Source: Artemia franciscana (taxonomy: Eukaryota > Arthropoda > Branchiopoda > Anostraca > Artemiidae). Taken from it: a stretch of 64,000 nucleotides of DNA. The stretch is taken from assembly GCF_032884065.1 (NCBI RefSeq), contig NW_027062693.1, forward strand, positions 1,599,631 through 1,663,630. Reading direction: 5' to 3'. The notes below the pieces were generated by a model. It saw only the letters and a list, made by a program, of their open reading frames with translations, had not been told where the DNA came from and did not search any database. A program made the translations under genes and the position numbers. Positions 1-11,418 of the stretch are shown piece after piece. Position 1 is the stretch's first letter, and the number at the start of each line of letters is the position of its first letter.

Positions 1-200
1 TATCAAACTTCGTTGAGATCCAATAACCCGTTTGTAAGTTAAAAATACCTCATTTTTCTAACTTTTCCGAATTAACCGTCCTTGAACTCCCCCTCAGATG
101 GTCGAATCGGGGGAGCGACTATTTCTAATTTAATCTGGTTGGGTCCCTGATATGTCTGCCAAATCTCAGCAATTGTTATATTGATCACGTATCTAGTTTT
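1..200 (+). repeat. Fragment of hairpin-ended repeat family B
   Basis: This stretch matches parts of the longer family-B copy at 22470-24145 and the inverted copy at 48393-49395. Shared phrases are the run around 'gtaagttaaaaatacctcat' and the 'cagatggtcgaatcgggg' block followed by a C-rich stretch. It is cut by the window edge. No coding potential is evident. Confidence 0.7.
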
Positions 201-776
201 GGATCTTCTTCATGTAAACATTTGGGTAGCCTGGGATTCGAACATCATTTATCAATTTTGTGCATGAAAATACAGTTTTTGGATAAAAAATTGATTCTTT
301 TCTTAATAAATATTTTTGTGAAATAGAAAAACTTCTTACATACATCAATTTTTTTTTAAATAAGCCATTAAACAGCACTCTAGGATATTCCAGTGCCCCA
401 CGAGCTACGGAGGAAAAAAGGGGGAAAAATGCCCTTGATGCAAAATATCATAGTTCAAGCAACCTTTCCAGTTCTCAAGCCCATAGATTTTCTTTGTTAT
501 TCAAGTCAAGGGGCTGTAAGTTTAATAGACAAGGGTTTCAAACAGAGCAATTCTAAGAGTATACATTTGTGTTTCCATCTCACTATTTTTAAGGATTTAT
601 GGGCTAATGTATTTCTTAGTATTGGAAATGATCCTCTCTAATTAAGTTGCAAGCTACCGCTACAAACCGGACCGGCATTAGCCATGATACTGTAAAAACA
701 ACAAACCAGAGAAATAAATTTGAAAAATATATTTTTCATATCAGATAAGTTCTAATTAAAAAAAAAGATAGAGCAT
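201..776. other. No recognised feature
   Basis: AT-rich sequence with only short chance frames. I see no protein motif, RNA gene or clear repeat boundary, apart from a rise in homopolymer A and T runs near 720-770. Confidence 0.5.
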
Positions 777-1830
777 TGAGATAGAGTCCAGCTTTGGCGT
801 AAAGAGCCAGGTATTGAAGAGGGAACAGCCCCTTACATATACAGAATAATTTCTGTTTGTTTTAAGTTTTAATGTCACCTTTACTTTCAGTAGAAAAACA
901 ACTTGCTATTTAAAATTTTATTTCTTATCTGTTTTAAATTATGCCAAGAAATCTGACCCAATCTCCATGGATAAACCCCCCCACCTTGGAAATCCTCTAA
1001 GAAATTCACTCCCGGTGAAAATTTACCCCAAACAATTTCTTTTAACCACTCTGCACGTAAAGTTGAGTCGGAAAAGAGAAAGAAAGACATATAAAAAGAA
1101 TTTTGTATACAAATTCTGGAAAATTCCTACAGTGTTCACTCCCTGAAAACTCCCCTAAACATGGGAAGGTCCCCCTCGAAAAACAAAACAGCAGAAAATT
1201 GCCCCCCCTCTCCCAAAAAATTTACGCATACATCCCAATAACAAATTCTATTTGTAAACAATGGGCAAATTTTGTAATTTAAAGACCATAACCCTAAGGC
1301 TGTGCGGGGGGGTCAAGCTATACCCAAAAGCATAGTTATTGAGCCTTTCAATCATGATGAACATGGCTATCTCAAAATTTTGATCGCACAATTTTAAGAA
1401 AAACAAGTGGTGGGAATTTTGGTTCCAATCCTTTAGTATGTCTCCTGAATCCCCCAAGTCGTTCATTAAAATAAATGGCTCTTTTGAAATTACTAAAAAT
1501 ACTTTAGCGTAAAGAGTGAGAGATTTAATGTTGCTCTTTACTGTCAGTTGAAAACCAATTGTTTTTCTAATTTAATTTCTGATATTTTTTTTAATAATGA
1601 TTGGAAATCCAGCGCCCCCTTCATGGAAATTATTTTTCCCATGAAAAAATCCCCCTTGGAAACATAACCAATACTATATGTAAACAATGGGAAAAGTTTG
1701 GACTTTGCCCATTTTGCATTTTTTTATCTGGGAAAATTGGCCCAAGCTTTGCCCCCCCCCCCAGGATTTTTACGAGGGACAAACTAAATATGCGTAAAAT
1801 GGGCAGGGTTTTGAAGTCGAAGAAAGTAGT
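777..1830 (+). repeat. Old, diverged foldback-family copies
   Basis: Two degraded pieces in right-arm orientation, about 777-1480 and 1490-1800. Each shows the family signatures: 'cgtaaagag' near the start, 'ttttaagttttaatg', then 'ctttactttcag' or 'ctttactgtcag', then a C-rich stretch with 'ccatgaaaa' and 'actatatgtaaacaatgg'. They are much more divergent than the copies at 2081-7310. No coding potential is seen. The 250 bases from 1831 to 2080 hold nothing recognisable. Confidence 0.55.
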
Positions 1831-2080
1831 TTAAATACTACTTTCAGTCATCACTGTAATTTTTCTATAGTAGCAAGACGAAAGACTATTAAAAAACTTA
1901 CGCATCCATTAATTCCAATTACCCACTGTCACTTCCAAAAGTGGAAGAGGGGGGTCGACTTTCAGAGAGCACTTACAAAAGACGGCATGTGCCCTGTGTT
2001 GTGGGACTGTGCCAGGCGTGACAGAACTGTGGTACACACGGAACTCCAAGATATACAATAGGTGGTTGGAAACTGTGATT

Positions 2081-5000
2081 ATCAAACAGTTCGTGGTAAC
2101 GAACACTAGTAGAGAGAGACCCGATTCAATAGTAACCAAAACTCTAAGAAAAGGGAATTATTAAAGGAAAAAGGATTTCAATAGCTTCATCAAAAGAATC
2201 GCATTTTAATTCTGATTTTAAATATATAAGTTTAATCTTGTTTAGTCTTAACCATCAAAAGTTACGAGCCTGAGAAAATTTGCCTTATCTTAGAAAATAG
2301 GGAGAAACAACCCCTAAAAGTCATATAATCTTAACGAAAATCACACCATCCGATTCAGCGTATCAGAGAACCCTATTGTAAAAGTTGCAAGTTCCTATCT
2401 ACAAAAATGTGGAGTTTTGTATTTTTTACCAGAAAGCAGATCACGGATGCGTGTTTATTTGTCTGTTTTTTTTTTCCCTAGGGGTGATCGTATCGACCCA
2501 GTGGGACTACAATCTTGCGATAGGGCTCATTCTTACGGAAATGAAAAGTTTTAGTGCCCTTTTTAAGTGATCAAAAAAATTGGAGGGCACCTAGGCCCCC
2601 TCCCACGCTAATTATTTTCCCTAAGTCACCTGATCAAAATTCTGAGATAGCCATTTTATTCAACGTAGTCGAGAAAGCTTACAACTATGTCTTTGGGGAC
2701 GACTTACTTCCCCAGAATCCCCGTGAGAGGGGTTACAAGTTACAAACTTTGACCAGTGCTTACACGTAGTAATGGTTATTTGGAAGTGTACAGACATTTT
2801 CAGGGGGATTTTTAGGCTGGGGGGTTGAGAAGAGGGGGATATGTTGGTGGATCTTTTCTTGGAGAAATTTGTTATGGGGGAAGAAACTTTTCATGAAGGG
2901 AGCGCAGGGTTTTCTAGTATTATTAAAAAAAACAATGAAAAAATAAATATAAAAGTTTTTTCAACTGAAAGTAAAGAGAAGCATTAAAAGTTAAAACGAA
3001 CAGAAATTATTACACTTATGATGGGCTCACCTCCTCCTTATACCCCGCTCTTTACGCTAAAGTATTTTTAGTAATTTCAAATATTTATTCTACGGCTTTT
3101 GTGATTCAGGGGTTATTCTTAAGAAATTGGAACAAAATTTAAGCTTAAGTGTAAAGAGCGAGGTACTGACGAGGGGGTGAATCCCCTTATATACGTAATA
3201 AAAATATGAGAATAGAGAATTCCGTTACGTTAGCTAATTTGTAAATGACGTATATCTTTTACTAATAAAAACATTCGTAAAAAATTAAAAGTTCTAGTTG
3301 CCTTTATAAGCACCAAAAAAATCGGAGGGCAACTAGGCCTCCTCCCCCGCTCCTTTTTTTCTCAAAATCATTCGATCAAAACTATGAGAACGACATTTAG
3401 CCACAAAAATAAATCTGCAAATTTCGTTTTAATTATTCATCTGCGGAGAGCCAAAAAAAACATTTATTGATTCAAAAACGTTGAGATTTTAAACAAAAAA
3501 AAAGGTTTTTTTAACGGAAAGTAAGGAGCGATATTAAAACTTAAAACGAACAGAAATTACTTCGTATATGAGAGGGGCTGCTTCCTCATCAACGCCCCGC
3601 TCTTTACGCTAAAGTTTGACTCTTTTTCTCAACTCTTCTTCTTAAAACAATAAAAAACTTTAGCGTAAAAAGCGGGACATTGAGGAGGAAAAGCCTCTTT
3701 CATATACGGAGTAATTTCTGTTCGTTTTAAGCTTTAATGTCGTTCCTTACTTTCATTTAAAAAAACTCGTTTTTTATTTAATTTCTGGACTTTTTTTTAA
3801 TTAATGCATGTTTTGATCTTGGCTGTCCGCACATAAATAATTAAAACAAAATTTGCATATTAGTTTTCTTTTTGGCTAAATGGCTTTCTCATAGTTTTAA
3901 TTGGAAGATTTTGAGAAAAAAGAAGAGAGAGAGGAAGCCTAGCTGCCCTCCAGTTTTTGATTACTTAAAAAGGCAACTAAAACTTTTAATTATTTTACGA
4001 ACACTTTCATTAGTAAAAAATAAACGTAATTTACGAATTAACTTACGTAAGGAAATTCCATATTCGTATGTTTTAATTATGTATATGAGGGAGTTCACCC
4101 CTCGTTGAAACCTCGCTCTTTACGCCAAAGCTTAAATTCTGTCCCAATTCCTTAAAAATGACCCTTGAATCACAAAGGCCATAGCATAACTAGTTGAAAT
4201 TACTAAAAATACTTTATCGTAAAGAGCGAAGTATTACGAGGAGGTAAACCCCTCATATACGTAATAGTTTCTGCTTGTTTTAAGTTTTAATGCTGCTCCT
4301 CACTTTCAGTAGAAAAAACTTTTCATATTTATTTTTTCATAGTTTTTTTAAATAATGCTAAAAAATCCTGCGCCCCCTTCATTGAAAGTCTCTTCCCCCA
4401 TGAGAAGTTTTTCCATGGAAAGATCCCCCCACGTAACCCCCCCCCCACCTCAACTCTCCCTCCCACACCAAACAAATCCCCCCGAAAACATCCGTACACT
4501 TCCCAGTAACCATTACTATATGTAAACACAGGTTAAAGATTGTAACTTGCAACCCCTCTCACGGGGAATGCGGGGGAGTAAGTAGTCCCCAGAGACAGAG
4601 TTATTAGGTTTTTCAACTATGGTAAATAAAATGGCTATCTCGGAATTTTGATCCGGTGACTTTGGGGAAAACATTAGCGTGGGAAGGGGCCTATGTGGCC
4701 TCCAATTTTTTTGGTAACTTAAAAAGGGCACTAGAACTTTTAATTTCCGTTAGAATGAGGCATCTTCCGACATTCTAGGACCACTGAGTCGATGCGATCA
4801 CCCCCGGGAAAAAAAACAAAAAACAAATAAACAGGCATCCGTGATTTGACAGAAGGCAAAAAATGCGAAATTCCACATTTTTGTAGATAGGAGCATGAAA
4901 CTTCTACAATAAGGTTCTCTGATACGCTGAATCTGAAGGTTTGATTTTCGTTTATATTGTATGACTTTTAGGGGGTGTTTTCCCCTATTCTCTAAAATGA

Positions 5001-5189
5001 GGCAAATTTTCTCAGGCTCGTAACTTTTGATAGGTAAGACTAATCTTGATGAAAGTTATATATTTAAAATTAGCATAAAAGTGCATTTTTTGATGTAACT
5101 ATCGGTATCAAAATTCCATTTTTTAGAGTTTCGGTTATTATTGAGCTGGGTCGCTCCTTACTACAGTTCGTTACCACGAACTGTTTGAT
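2081..5189. mobile_element. 3.1-kb palindromic foldback element
   Basis: Reading inward from 'atcaaacagttcgtggtaac' at 2081, the sequence is repeated in reverse complement, with substitutions and small indels, outward to 'cgaactgtttgat' ending at 5189. The arms are about 1536 nt (2081-3616) and 1534 nt (3656-5189), with a spacer of about 40 nt. Paired landmarks include the gttacgagcctgagaaaa block (about 2262 and 5005), the GGATGCGTG/CATCCG block (about 2445 and 4828), the 'gctctttacgctaaag' blocks beside the centre, and the 'aactgaaagtaa'/'ttactttcag' blocks. Each outer end holds the hairpin CAGTTCGTTACCACGAACTG (8-bp stem), changed at its last bases in the left copy. No transposase-like frame is present, so it would be non-autonomous. 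I cannot assign a superfamily. Foldback or long-TIR DNA element is the best description. Confidence 0.75.
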
Positions 5190-7310
5190 TAAATAAAAAA
5201 AAACAAGTTTTTTAACTGAAAGTAAGGAGCAACATTAAAACTTAAAACGAACAGAAATTACTTCGTATATGAAAGGGGCTGCTTCCTCATCAGCGCCCCA
5301 CTCTTTACGCTAATGTTTGACTCTTTCTCTCAACTCTACTTCTTAAAACAGTTAAAAAACTTTAGCGTAAAGAGCAGGGCGTTGATGAGGAAGCATCCCC
5401 TTTCATATACGAAGTAATTTCTGTTAGTTTTAAGTTTTAATGTTGCTCCTTTCTTTCAGTTAAAAAACTTGTTTTTTTTATTTAATTTCTGAACGTTTTA
5501 ATCAATGCCTGTTTTGATTTTGGCTCTCCGCCGAGGAATAACAATAACGAAATTTGAATATTAATTTTTTTTGCTAAATGGCTTTCTCATAGTTTTGATC
5601 GAATGATTTTGAGAAAAAAGGAGCAGGGGAGGAAGCCTAGTTGCCCTCCGATTATTTGGTTAATTAAGAAGACAATTAGAACTTTTAATTTTTTACGAAT
5701 ATTTTTATTAGTAAAAGATATACGTAACTTATAAATTAGCTTACGTAACGAACTTTTATATTTTCATGTTTTTTTTACATATATGAGGGGGTGCACCCCC
5801 TCGTCAGTACCTCGCTCTTTACACTAAAGCTTAAATTTTGTTCCAATTCATTAAGAATGACCCCTGAATCACAAAAGCCGTAGAATAAATAGTTGCAATT
5901 ACTGAAAATACTTTAGCGTAAAGAGCGAGGTATTAGGAGGAGGTGAGCCCCTTATATGTTTAATAATTTCTTTTCGTTTTAAGTTTTAATGCTGCTCCTT
6001 ACTTCCAGTTGAAAAAACTTATTCATATTTATTTTTTCATTGTTTTTTTTAATAATGCTAGAAAATCCTTCGCTCCCTCCATGGAAATTTTCTTCCCCCA
6101 TGACAAATTCCTTGATGGAAAGTTCCTACTCTTCTCGACCCCTCCCCCAACCAAAAAAATCTCCCTGAAAACGTATGTTCACTCTCCAATACCCATTACT
6201 ATATGTAAGCACTGGTCAAAGTTTGTAACTTGTAGCCCCTCCCACGGGGACTGTGGGGGAGTAAGTCATTATAGTTATAAGGTTTTTTGACTACGCTGAA
6301 TAAAATGGCTATCTCAGAATTTTGATCTGTTGACGTTGGGAAAATAATTAGCGTTGGAGGAGACCTATGTGCCCTTTAATTATTTTGGTCACTTAAAAAG
6401 GGCACTAGAACTTTTCATTTACGTTAGAATGAGCCCTCTCGCAACATTCTAGGACCACTGGGTCGATTCGATCACCCCTGAAAAAAAAACGATCCTAGAA
6501 AATACTGCGCTCCCTTCATGAAAATTTTCTTCTCCCATGACAAATTCCTCCAAGAGAAGTTCCCCCAACATATCCCCCTCTTTTCAACCCCCCTACCTAA
6601 AAATCCCCCTCAAAATGCGAAACACTTCCAAATAACCATTACTACATGTAAGCACTGGTCAAAGTTTGTAACTTGTAGCCCCTCCCAAGGGGACTCTGCG
6701 GGAGTAAGTTGTCCCCAAAGACATAATTATAAGCTTTTTCGACTACGTTGAATAAAATGGCTATCTCAGAATTTGATCAGGTGACTTTGGGAAAATAATT
6801 AGCGTGGGAGGGGGCCTAGGTGCCCTCCAATTTTTTTGGTCACTTAAAAAGGGCACTAGAACTTTTCATTTCCGTTAGAATGAGCCCTGTCACAAGATTC
6901 TAGTCCCACTGTGTCGATAAGATCACCCCTGGGAAAAAAAATAAATAAACACGCATCCGTGATCTGCCTTCTGGCAAAAAATACAAAATTCCACATTTTT
7001 TGGATAGGAGCTTGGAACTTCTATGATAGGGTTCTTTGATACGCTGAATGTGATGGTGTGGTTTTCGTTAAGATTCAATGACTTTTAGCGGACGTTTCCC
7101 CCTATTTTCTAAAATAAGGCAAAGTTTCCCAGGTCCATAACGTTTGATGGGTAAGACTAAACGTGATGAAACTTGTAATTTAAAATCAGCATTAAAATGT
7201 GATTCTTTTGATGCAGCTATTGGTATCATATCAAATTTTTTTTTAGAGTTCTGGTTACTATTGAGCCGGGTCGCTCCTTACTACACGTTCGTTACCACGA
7301 ACTGTTTGAT
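5190..7310 (+). mobile_element. Second foldback copy, left arm shortened
   Basis: Begins directly after the 3.1-kb palindrome. Only about 125 nt of left arm remains (about 5200-5322, starting at 'caagttttttaactgaaagt'). After a spacer of about 30-50 nt, a full right arm runs to 'ccacgaactgtttgat' at 7310. Left-arm remnant and proximal right arm still pair as a hairpin of about 270 nt (5201-5495). The right arm is longer than in the first copy because of an internal tandem duplication (6059-6932). No coding capacity is seen. Its head-to-tail placement with the first copy is notable. Confidence 0.7.
6059..6932 (+). repeat. Internal 437-bp tandem duplication
   Basis: The block starting 'tagaaaatccttcgctccc' at 6059 recurs as 'tagaaaatactgcgctccc' at 6496. 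Both run through the 'cattactatatgtaagcac' type segment, the 'gtttgtaacttgtagcccc' segment and 'aaaagggcactagaactttt'. The two copies differ at many positions, so the duplication is not recent. The chance frames at 6009-6290 and 6518-6751 are duplicates of each other, not genes. Confidence 0.75.
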
Positions 7311-7959
7311 TCAAGAATGTTTTGTGCTAAATTCTATGTATCCTACTTGGAGGTACTTAGATGTTATAGCGACCACACCAAAGAAGTGAAGTTAGGTAAA
7401 TCCTAATGAAATTGACCAAAATGTGATGAAAATATAATACATTAATGTCAAAGGAAAAAATGTCAGAATTATGGAAAGCTGGCCGCCAAGAACACATTAC
7501 ATCAAATACATAATCTAACCACATCTATATATTGAATATCTAATTAAAATATATCTGCAAAGTAGTTTCCTCGCTAAGGCTAAGCTGATTATCTCAAAAT
7601 GGACACAAAAAACTGGTTTCATTAAAAACCAGCGTTCTAGGAGGGCAGGAGGGGGGGTAAACAGTTTAGACAGTTTGTGACGAAACTAAACATTTACCAC
7701 GATTTTCTGAGAGCTTGCTTCATTTTCTTAAAATTCGGTTGGAAAGGATTCAGTCAGCTTTAAATCCTGCATAATTAAATGAGTCTTGGGACTTTTGAGG
7801 TTTTAAGCATTAATGTATTCAAAAAAAATGACTGACATTTGTATCCTTTGACTTAAAACATGTTCATTCATAGAAATTTTTAAACAGATAAGTCTCCTGG
7901 CAGTGATATTAATTATTTTTTGAACTAATAATTTTATTAACAGTGCGATAATGAACGGT
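7311..7959. other. No recognised feature
   Basis: AT-rich sequence between the foldback cluster and a LINE remnant. A short G-rich run lies at about 7641-7660. No gene, RNA or repeat boundary could be supported. Confidence 0.5.
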
Positions 7960-8370
7960 GCTAAAATAGGTTTGGCAATTAATGTAACGAAAAGATTGAT
8001 CAGGTGGGCAGCTTCACTTATCTTGGTAGTATTAATAGTAAAGATGGTGAGAGTATTGAAGATTTTGAAAGTAGAATAGCCAAGGCTCAGGATGATTTTT
8101 CACAATTAAAAAAAAAAGAAAAGCAAATGGAAGATTAGGAATATAGGTCTGAAAACCAAGACTAGTATATTGGAAGCTACAGTGATGACAGTGATCAAAT
8201 ATGGCTCTGAAGCATGGGTGCTCTGAAAAGCGGATGAAAATCTACTAGATGATTTGTAGATGTGTTTGAGATGGCTAGGCCACGTTCTCTGGATGAAAGA
8301 TGACAGATTACCGAAGATTGTCCTTTTCGGCCAACTGTCTTGGGTTATACGGAAAGTAGGTCGTAATAGT
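7960..8370 (+). pseudogene. LINE reverse transcriptase C-terminal remnant
   Basis: Conceptual translation gives the post-catalytic signature of non-LTR reverse transcriptases: 'GSFTYLGSINSKDGES', then an I-x-D-F-x-x-R-I-A-K-A-Q block, then 'SILEATVMTVIKYGSEAW', and later 'RWLGHVLWMKDDRLPK'. Stops (for example after EAWVL) and at least one frame change interrupt it. Part of the region between the W-containing motif and the 'GHV' motif appears lost. The end runs into imperfect AGT repeats (8365-8390), as in several RTE-like families that end in short tandem repeats. It resembles the intact RTE copy at 42329-45802 but is far more decayed. Confidence 0.7.
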
Positions 8371-8667
8371 AGTCAGTAGTAGTAATCAAAGATTATTCGA
8401 TTGGGATTTCAAACATAAAACAATGAAAGGGTTGTCCATTCTGAGTATACCTTGTGTATTACCTGCAGATATGGCACTAGTGGCTTTTAACAAGTGTAAA
8501 CCTATTTGAGTTGGGTTTTTTTTCACTTCTCCTTTATATACAAACATTTTGGGTGTTATATAAAACATGCTGACATCTTTTATACAATGAAAATTGTCTA
8601 GAGCTGCTGTTAGGAAAGATGGCTCATCCCTTGTTATTAATCCCTCGTCGTTAAGAATGGAATTTTT

Positions 8668-9786
8668 GCATTGTTTATCCTTTCATATCAAAAGGTACTC
8701 CCTCGATTCTAACATTGCAAGGTATATCTTCTCAGTTTTCATTAATTATGTATTATACTTTTCCATGCGTCGTTAAGAATGGATGTATTCAATTTCTTCT
8801 TTGTTCAAAGAAAATCTATAGCTCTTCACAGTTTGTATATAAAATAAGAAAATTTTTTCTTCAAAGTACTGGAGACAAAATTTACTTCAAAAACTGGATG
8901 ATTATATCTAACAGCCTGGATCTATTAATCAAAATATTTCCGCGCCTTGCGTTTATGGTTTGGGAGGCACAACGCCAACTTTATTGTCATAATCGTAATG
9001 GCTTCCACTGGAATGGACCACTGAATGGTCCTGAATGGACCACTCAGTGGTCCAAGCTATTTTTATTTTGTGGAAAGTATGATTTTCGACGTTTCTATAT
9101 TTTTACCTCCCTTGTAAACATCCTATCTACGCTGTATTATCTTAACATGTCCAGCCAAAATTTTTGCATTGTTTACCCAGCTACTCCTTCGATTCTAACG
9201 TAGCTAAGTTTATCTTCTAAGTTTTCATTAATTGTGTATTATACTTCTCTATGCGTCGTTAAGAATGGAATCATTCCATTTTTTCTTTGCTCCAAAAAGT
9301 CTATAGCTCTTCACAGTTTGTAAATTAAAAAAAAAATAAAAATCCTTCTTCAAAGGTCTGAAGACAAAATTCATTTCAAAGACTGGATGATTATATCTGA
9401 CTGCCTTTATCTATTAATAAAAATATTTATCACGCCTTGCATTTATAGTTTGGGAGGCACAATGCCAACTTTATTGTCTTAATCTGAATGGCTTCCAGCG
9501 TTGTCAGAATTGTCTTGCAGCAACCACTATAGCTCTATAGTTTGTAAGTCTATACCTCAGTCTATAGCTCTTCACAGTTTGTAAAATAAAAAAAAAAAAA
9601 ATCCTTCTTCAAAGGACTGAAGACAAAATTAACTTCAAAGACTGAATGATTATATCTGACTGCCTTTATCTATTAATAAAAATATTTCTCACGCCTTGCA
9701 TTTATAGTTTGGGAGGCACAACGCCAACTTTATTGTTCTAATCTGAATGGTTGCCAGCTTTGTCAGAATTGTCTTGCAGCAACCTC
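8668..9786 (+). repeat. Three diverged direct copies of a LINE-derived segment
   Basis: A segment recurs at about 8668-9010, 9165-9500 and 9558-9786. Common landmarks are 'cgtcgttaagaatgg', 'tagctcttcacagtttgta', 'ggatgattatatct' and 'gtttgggaggcacaacgcc'. The third copy lacks the upstream part. The right edge of copies 2 and 3 ('ttgtcagaattgtcttgcag') overlaps the minus-strand LINE frame at 9689-10130, so the segment is part of a LINE 3' region duplicated in tandem. A 162-codon plus-strand frame at 8715-9203 falls in copy 1, shows no recognisable domain, and is probably chance. Confidence 0.75.
9036..9054. repeat. Perfect 9-1-9 palindrome
   Basis: TGGACCACTCAGTGGTCCA reads the same on both strands around the central C. 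Just upstream, GGACCA...TGGTCC at 9015-9031 forms a related imperfect version, so the motif is duplicated. It sits between the first and second copies of the repeated segment, at the duplication junction. Confidence 0.8.
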
Positions 9787-10130
9787 CGAAGACTTGTATA
9801 GAGTATTGGATCTTCGAATTTAATAATTCTCTTGTATAGGTCAGCACCACGCTTCCATCCCTTGCATAGAATAATCCATCTTGGAACGTATAAATTCCTT
9901 GGAGATATCCAGCATTACAGTTGACGAGCTGGCGCATTTTGTCCGTTAGTCGTTTGATGATCAGTTCTATCTTCATACAGGATTGTTTTATTGACTCTCT
10001 AGCAAGTCAATGCAGGGTCAACTATAACTCCCAAAAGCTTTTCAGAGGCATCATACATGATCCACTTACTCTCCAGTCAAATAGCTGGGGGTTGAAGGGA
10101 CATCTACATGTGAAAGAGCTTTGATTTTCT
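9689..10130 (-). pseudogene. LINE reverse transcriptase 3' remnant
   Basis: Translation of the minus strand gives, near 10050, 'KLLGVIVDPALTC', the L-G-V-x-x-D motif that follows the reverse transcriptase palm in many non-LTR elements. After a frame change comes 'IIKRLTDKMRQL', then 'LLNSKIQYSIQVFGGCCKTI' and a Q-x-R-T-I-K-L-A-L block, which matches the usual Y-x-I-x-x-W-G ... Q-x-R-A-I-R order. The longest open piece is 95 codons (9689-9976). The upstream catalytic domain is not recognisable. The clade is uncertain, but a jockey/CR1/I-type source is likely. Confidence 0.5.
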
Positions 10131-10600
10131 TGGCTCAAATTGGCAGACAATATACTTATAAGATTACCAGCGGCTCTGTCATCATTTTGCTGATTTTAGT
10201 TACTAATTGGTTCAAACATGTAGCAGTGTCCCTTATTAATAAATCATTTGCAAATTCAGCTTTTCTGTAGGAGACTATCAAGTTTTTGAAAGGGCTCAAA
10301 ATTTTCCCAATGCACGTCTTTCCATGAACTTTTTTTTACCAAATCGGGAGAATCATTTACTTCATTGAATCGTTAACATAATTTTGAGATAAGATGATCT
10401 TTATAGCAAAAGTTTATCCAAAATAACTTATGTAGTAGTGTGCCAATAACTTATATAGTGTGGCCAGAATTTTTTTCTTTTTTTTTTATAAAACAGTCCC
10501 ATAGCTTTTCAATTATAGTCTTCTGATTTTCAGAAGAGTCGTCTAGCTCTCTGACCCTATTTATGATATCTTCTAGCATAGGTCGAGTGAAAGGCACATT
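10131..10600. other. Unassigned; possible continuation of a minus-strand fragment
   Basis: Minus-strand translation of about 10450-10590 gives 'EDIINRVRELDDSSENQKTI', a charged, possibly coiled-coil stretch in register with the frame at 10601-10840 after one stop. The rest holds no feature I can name. Confidence 0.3.
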
Positions 10601-10840
10601 TTATTGTTGCCAATCTAAACAATAAGTTTCAAAATCCTCAGCTATCTCCTCGACAAAGAAAAGAGTCGAAGCGGAAAATCTCTTTCTCTTGGTCACAGCT
10701 TTTGTCCAAAGAGCTCTTAAATGTCTATTTTGAAATCGTGAACTGAAAGCTCCACACCTCTCTTGATAAGTCTTTTTATACGCCTCATTTTTTTTTTCGT
10801 GAAAGCCTTCTTCTTCAATGTTCACAAGGGGCAAGTCCAT
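10601..10840 (-). pseudogene. Fragment related to the 59.6-60.1 kb VLIG-like sequence
   Basis: A 79-codon minus-strand frame. Its segment 'RFQNRHLRALW' followed by 'TKRKRFSAS' corresponds at both DNA and protein level to the start of the minus-strand frame at 59579-60138 ('TKRKSFFA') and its duplicate at 61752-61915. The shared DNA is roughly 10670-10745, with 'ctctttctcttggt' and 'attttgaaatcgtg' in common. It carries no conserved domain of its own. It may be a broken exon of a very large GTPase-like gene, an inference resting on the zinc-like motif found only in the 59.6-kb copy. Confidence 0.3.
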
Positions 10841-11341
10841 TTGGTCACAAACCTAATTCCTTTGGTCACTCAAAAAGGGCACTAGAAATTTTAATTTCCG
10901 TAAGAATGACCCCTCACGCGACATTCTAGGACTACTCAGTCGATACGATCACCCCTGGGAAAAAAACAACAACAAAAAACGAAACAAAAAAACAAATAAA
11001 CACGCATCTGTCTTCTGGCAAAAAATGCGAAATTCCACATTTTTGTAGATAGGAGTTTGAAACTTCTACAATAAGGTTTTCTGATATGTTGAATTTGATG
11101 ATGTGGTTTTCGCTAAGATTGTATGACTTTTAAGGGATGTTTCCCCCTATTTTCTAAAATGAGGAAAATTTTCTCAGGCTTGTAACTTTTGATGGGTATA
11201 ACTGATCTTGATGAAACTTATATATTTTAAATCAGCATTAAATTGCGATTCTTTTGATGTAACTATTGATATCAAAATTTCATTTTTTTAGAGTTTTGGT
11301 TACTTAAATAATGACGAAGACCACACTGCCTTTCCATAATA

Positions 11342-11412
11342 CAGCAACAAAGGGGGAATAATGAGACTTTTTTCCCAAGACAGTGAACCAACAAAACCTA
11401 TTTTGAATATTT
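11342..11412 (+). repeat. Left inverted repeat of the Penelope-like element
   Basis: The sequence ending 'caaaacctattttgaatatt' is matched in reverse complement at 12333-12406. About 50 nt of the inner part are essentially identical, including 'cccaagacagtgaaccaac'. The outer 20 nt, around 'gaataatgag', are less conserved. Confidence 0.85.
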
Positions 11413-11418
11413 AGGTTA

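Noticed and set aside
3160-3190. Hammerhead-like 'ctgacgagg...' string in the foldback arm
   Set aside because: It lacks the GAAA core after the stem, so it fails the minimal hammerhead pattern.
2385-7389. Frames of 60-90 codons in the foldback cluster
   Set aside because: They recur in different registers between copies and show no conserved protein, so they are chance frames in repeats.
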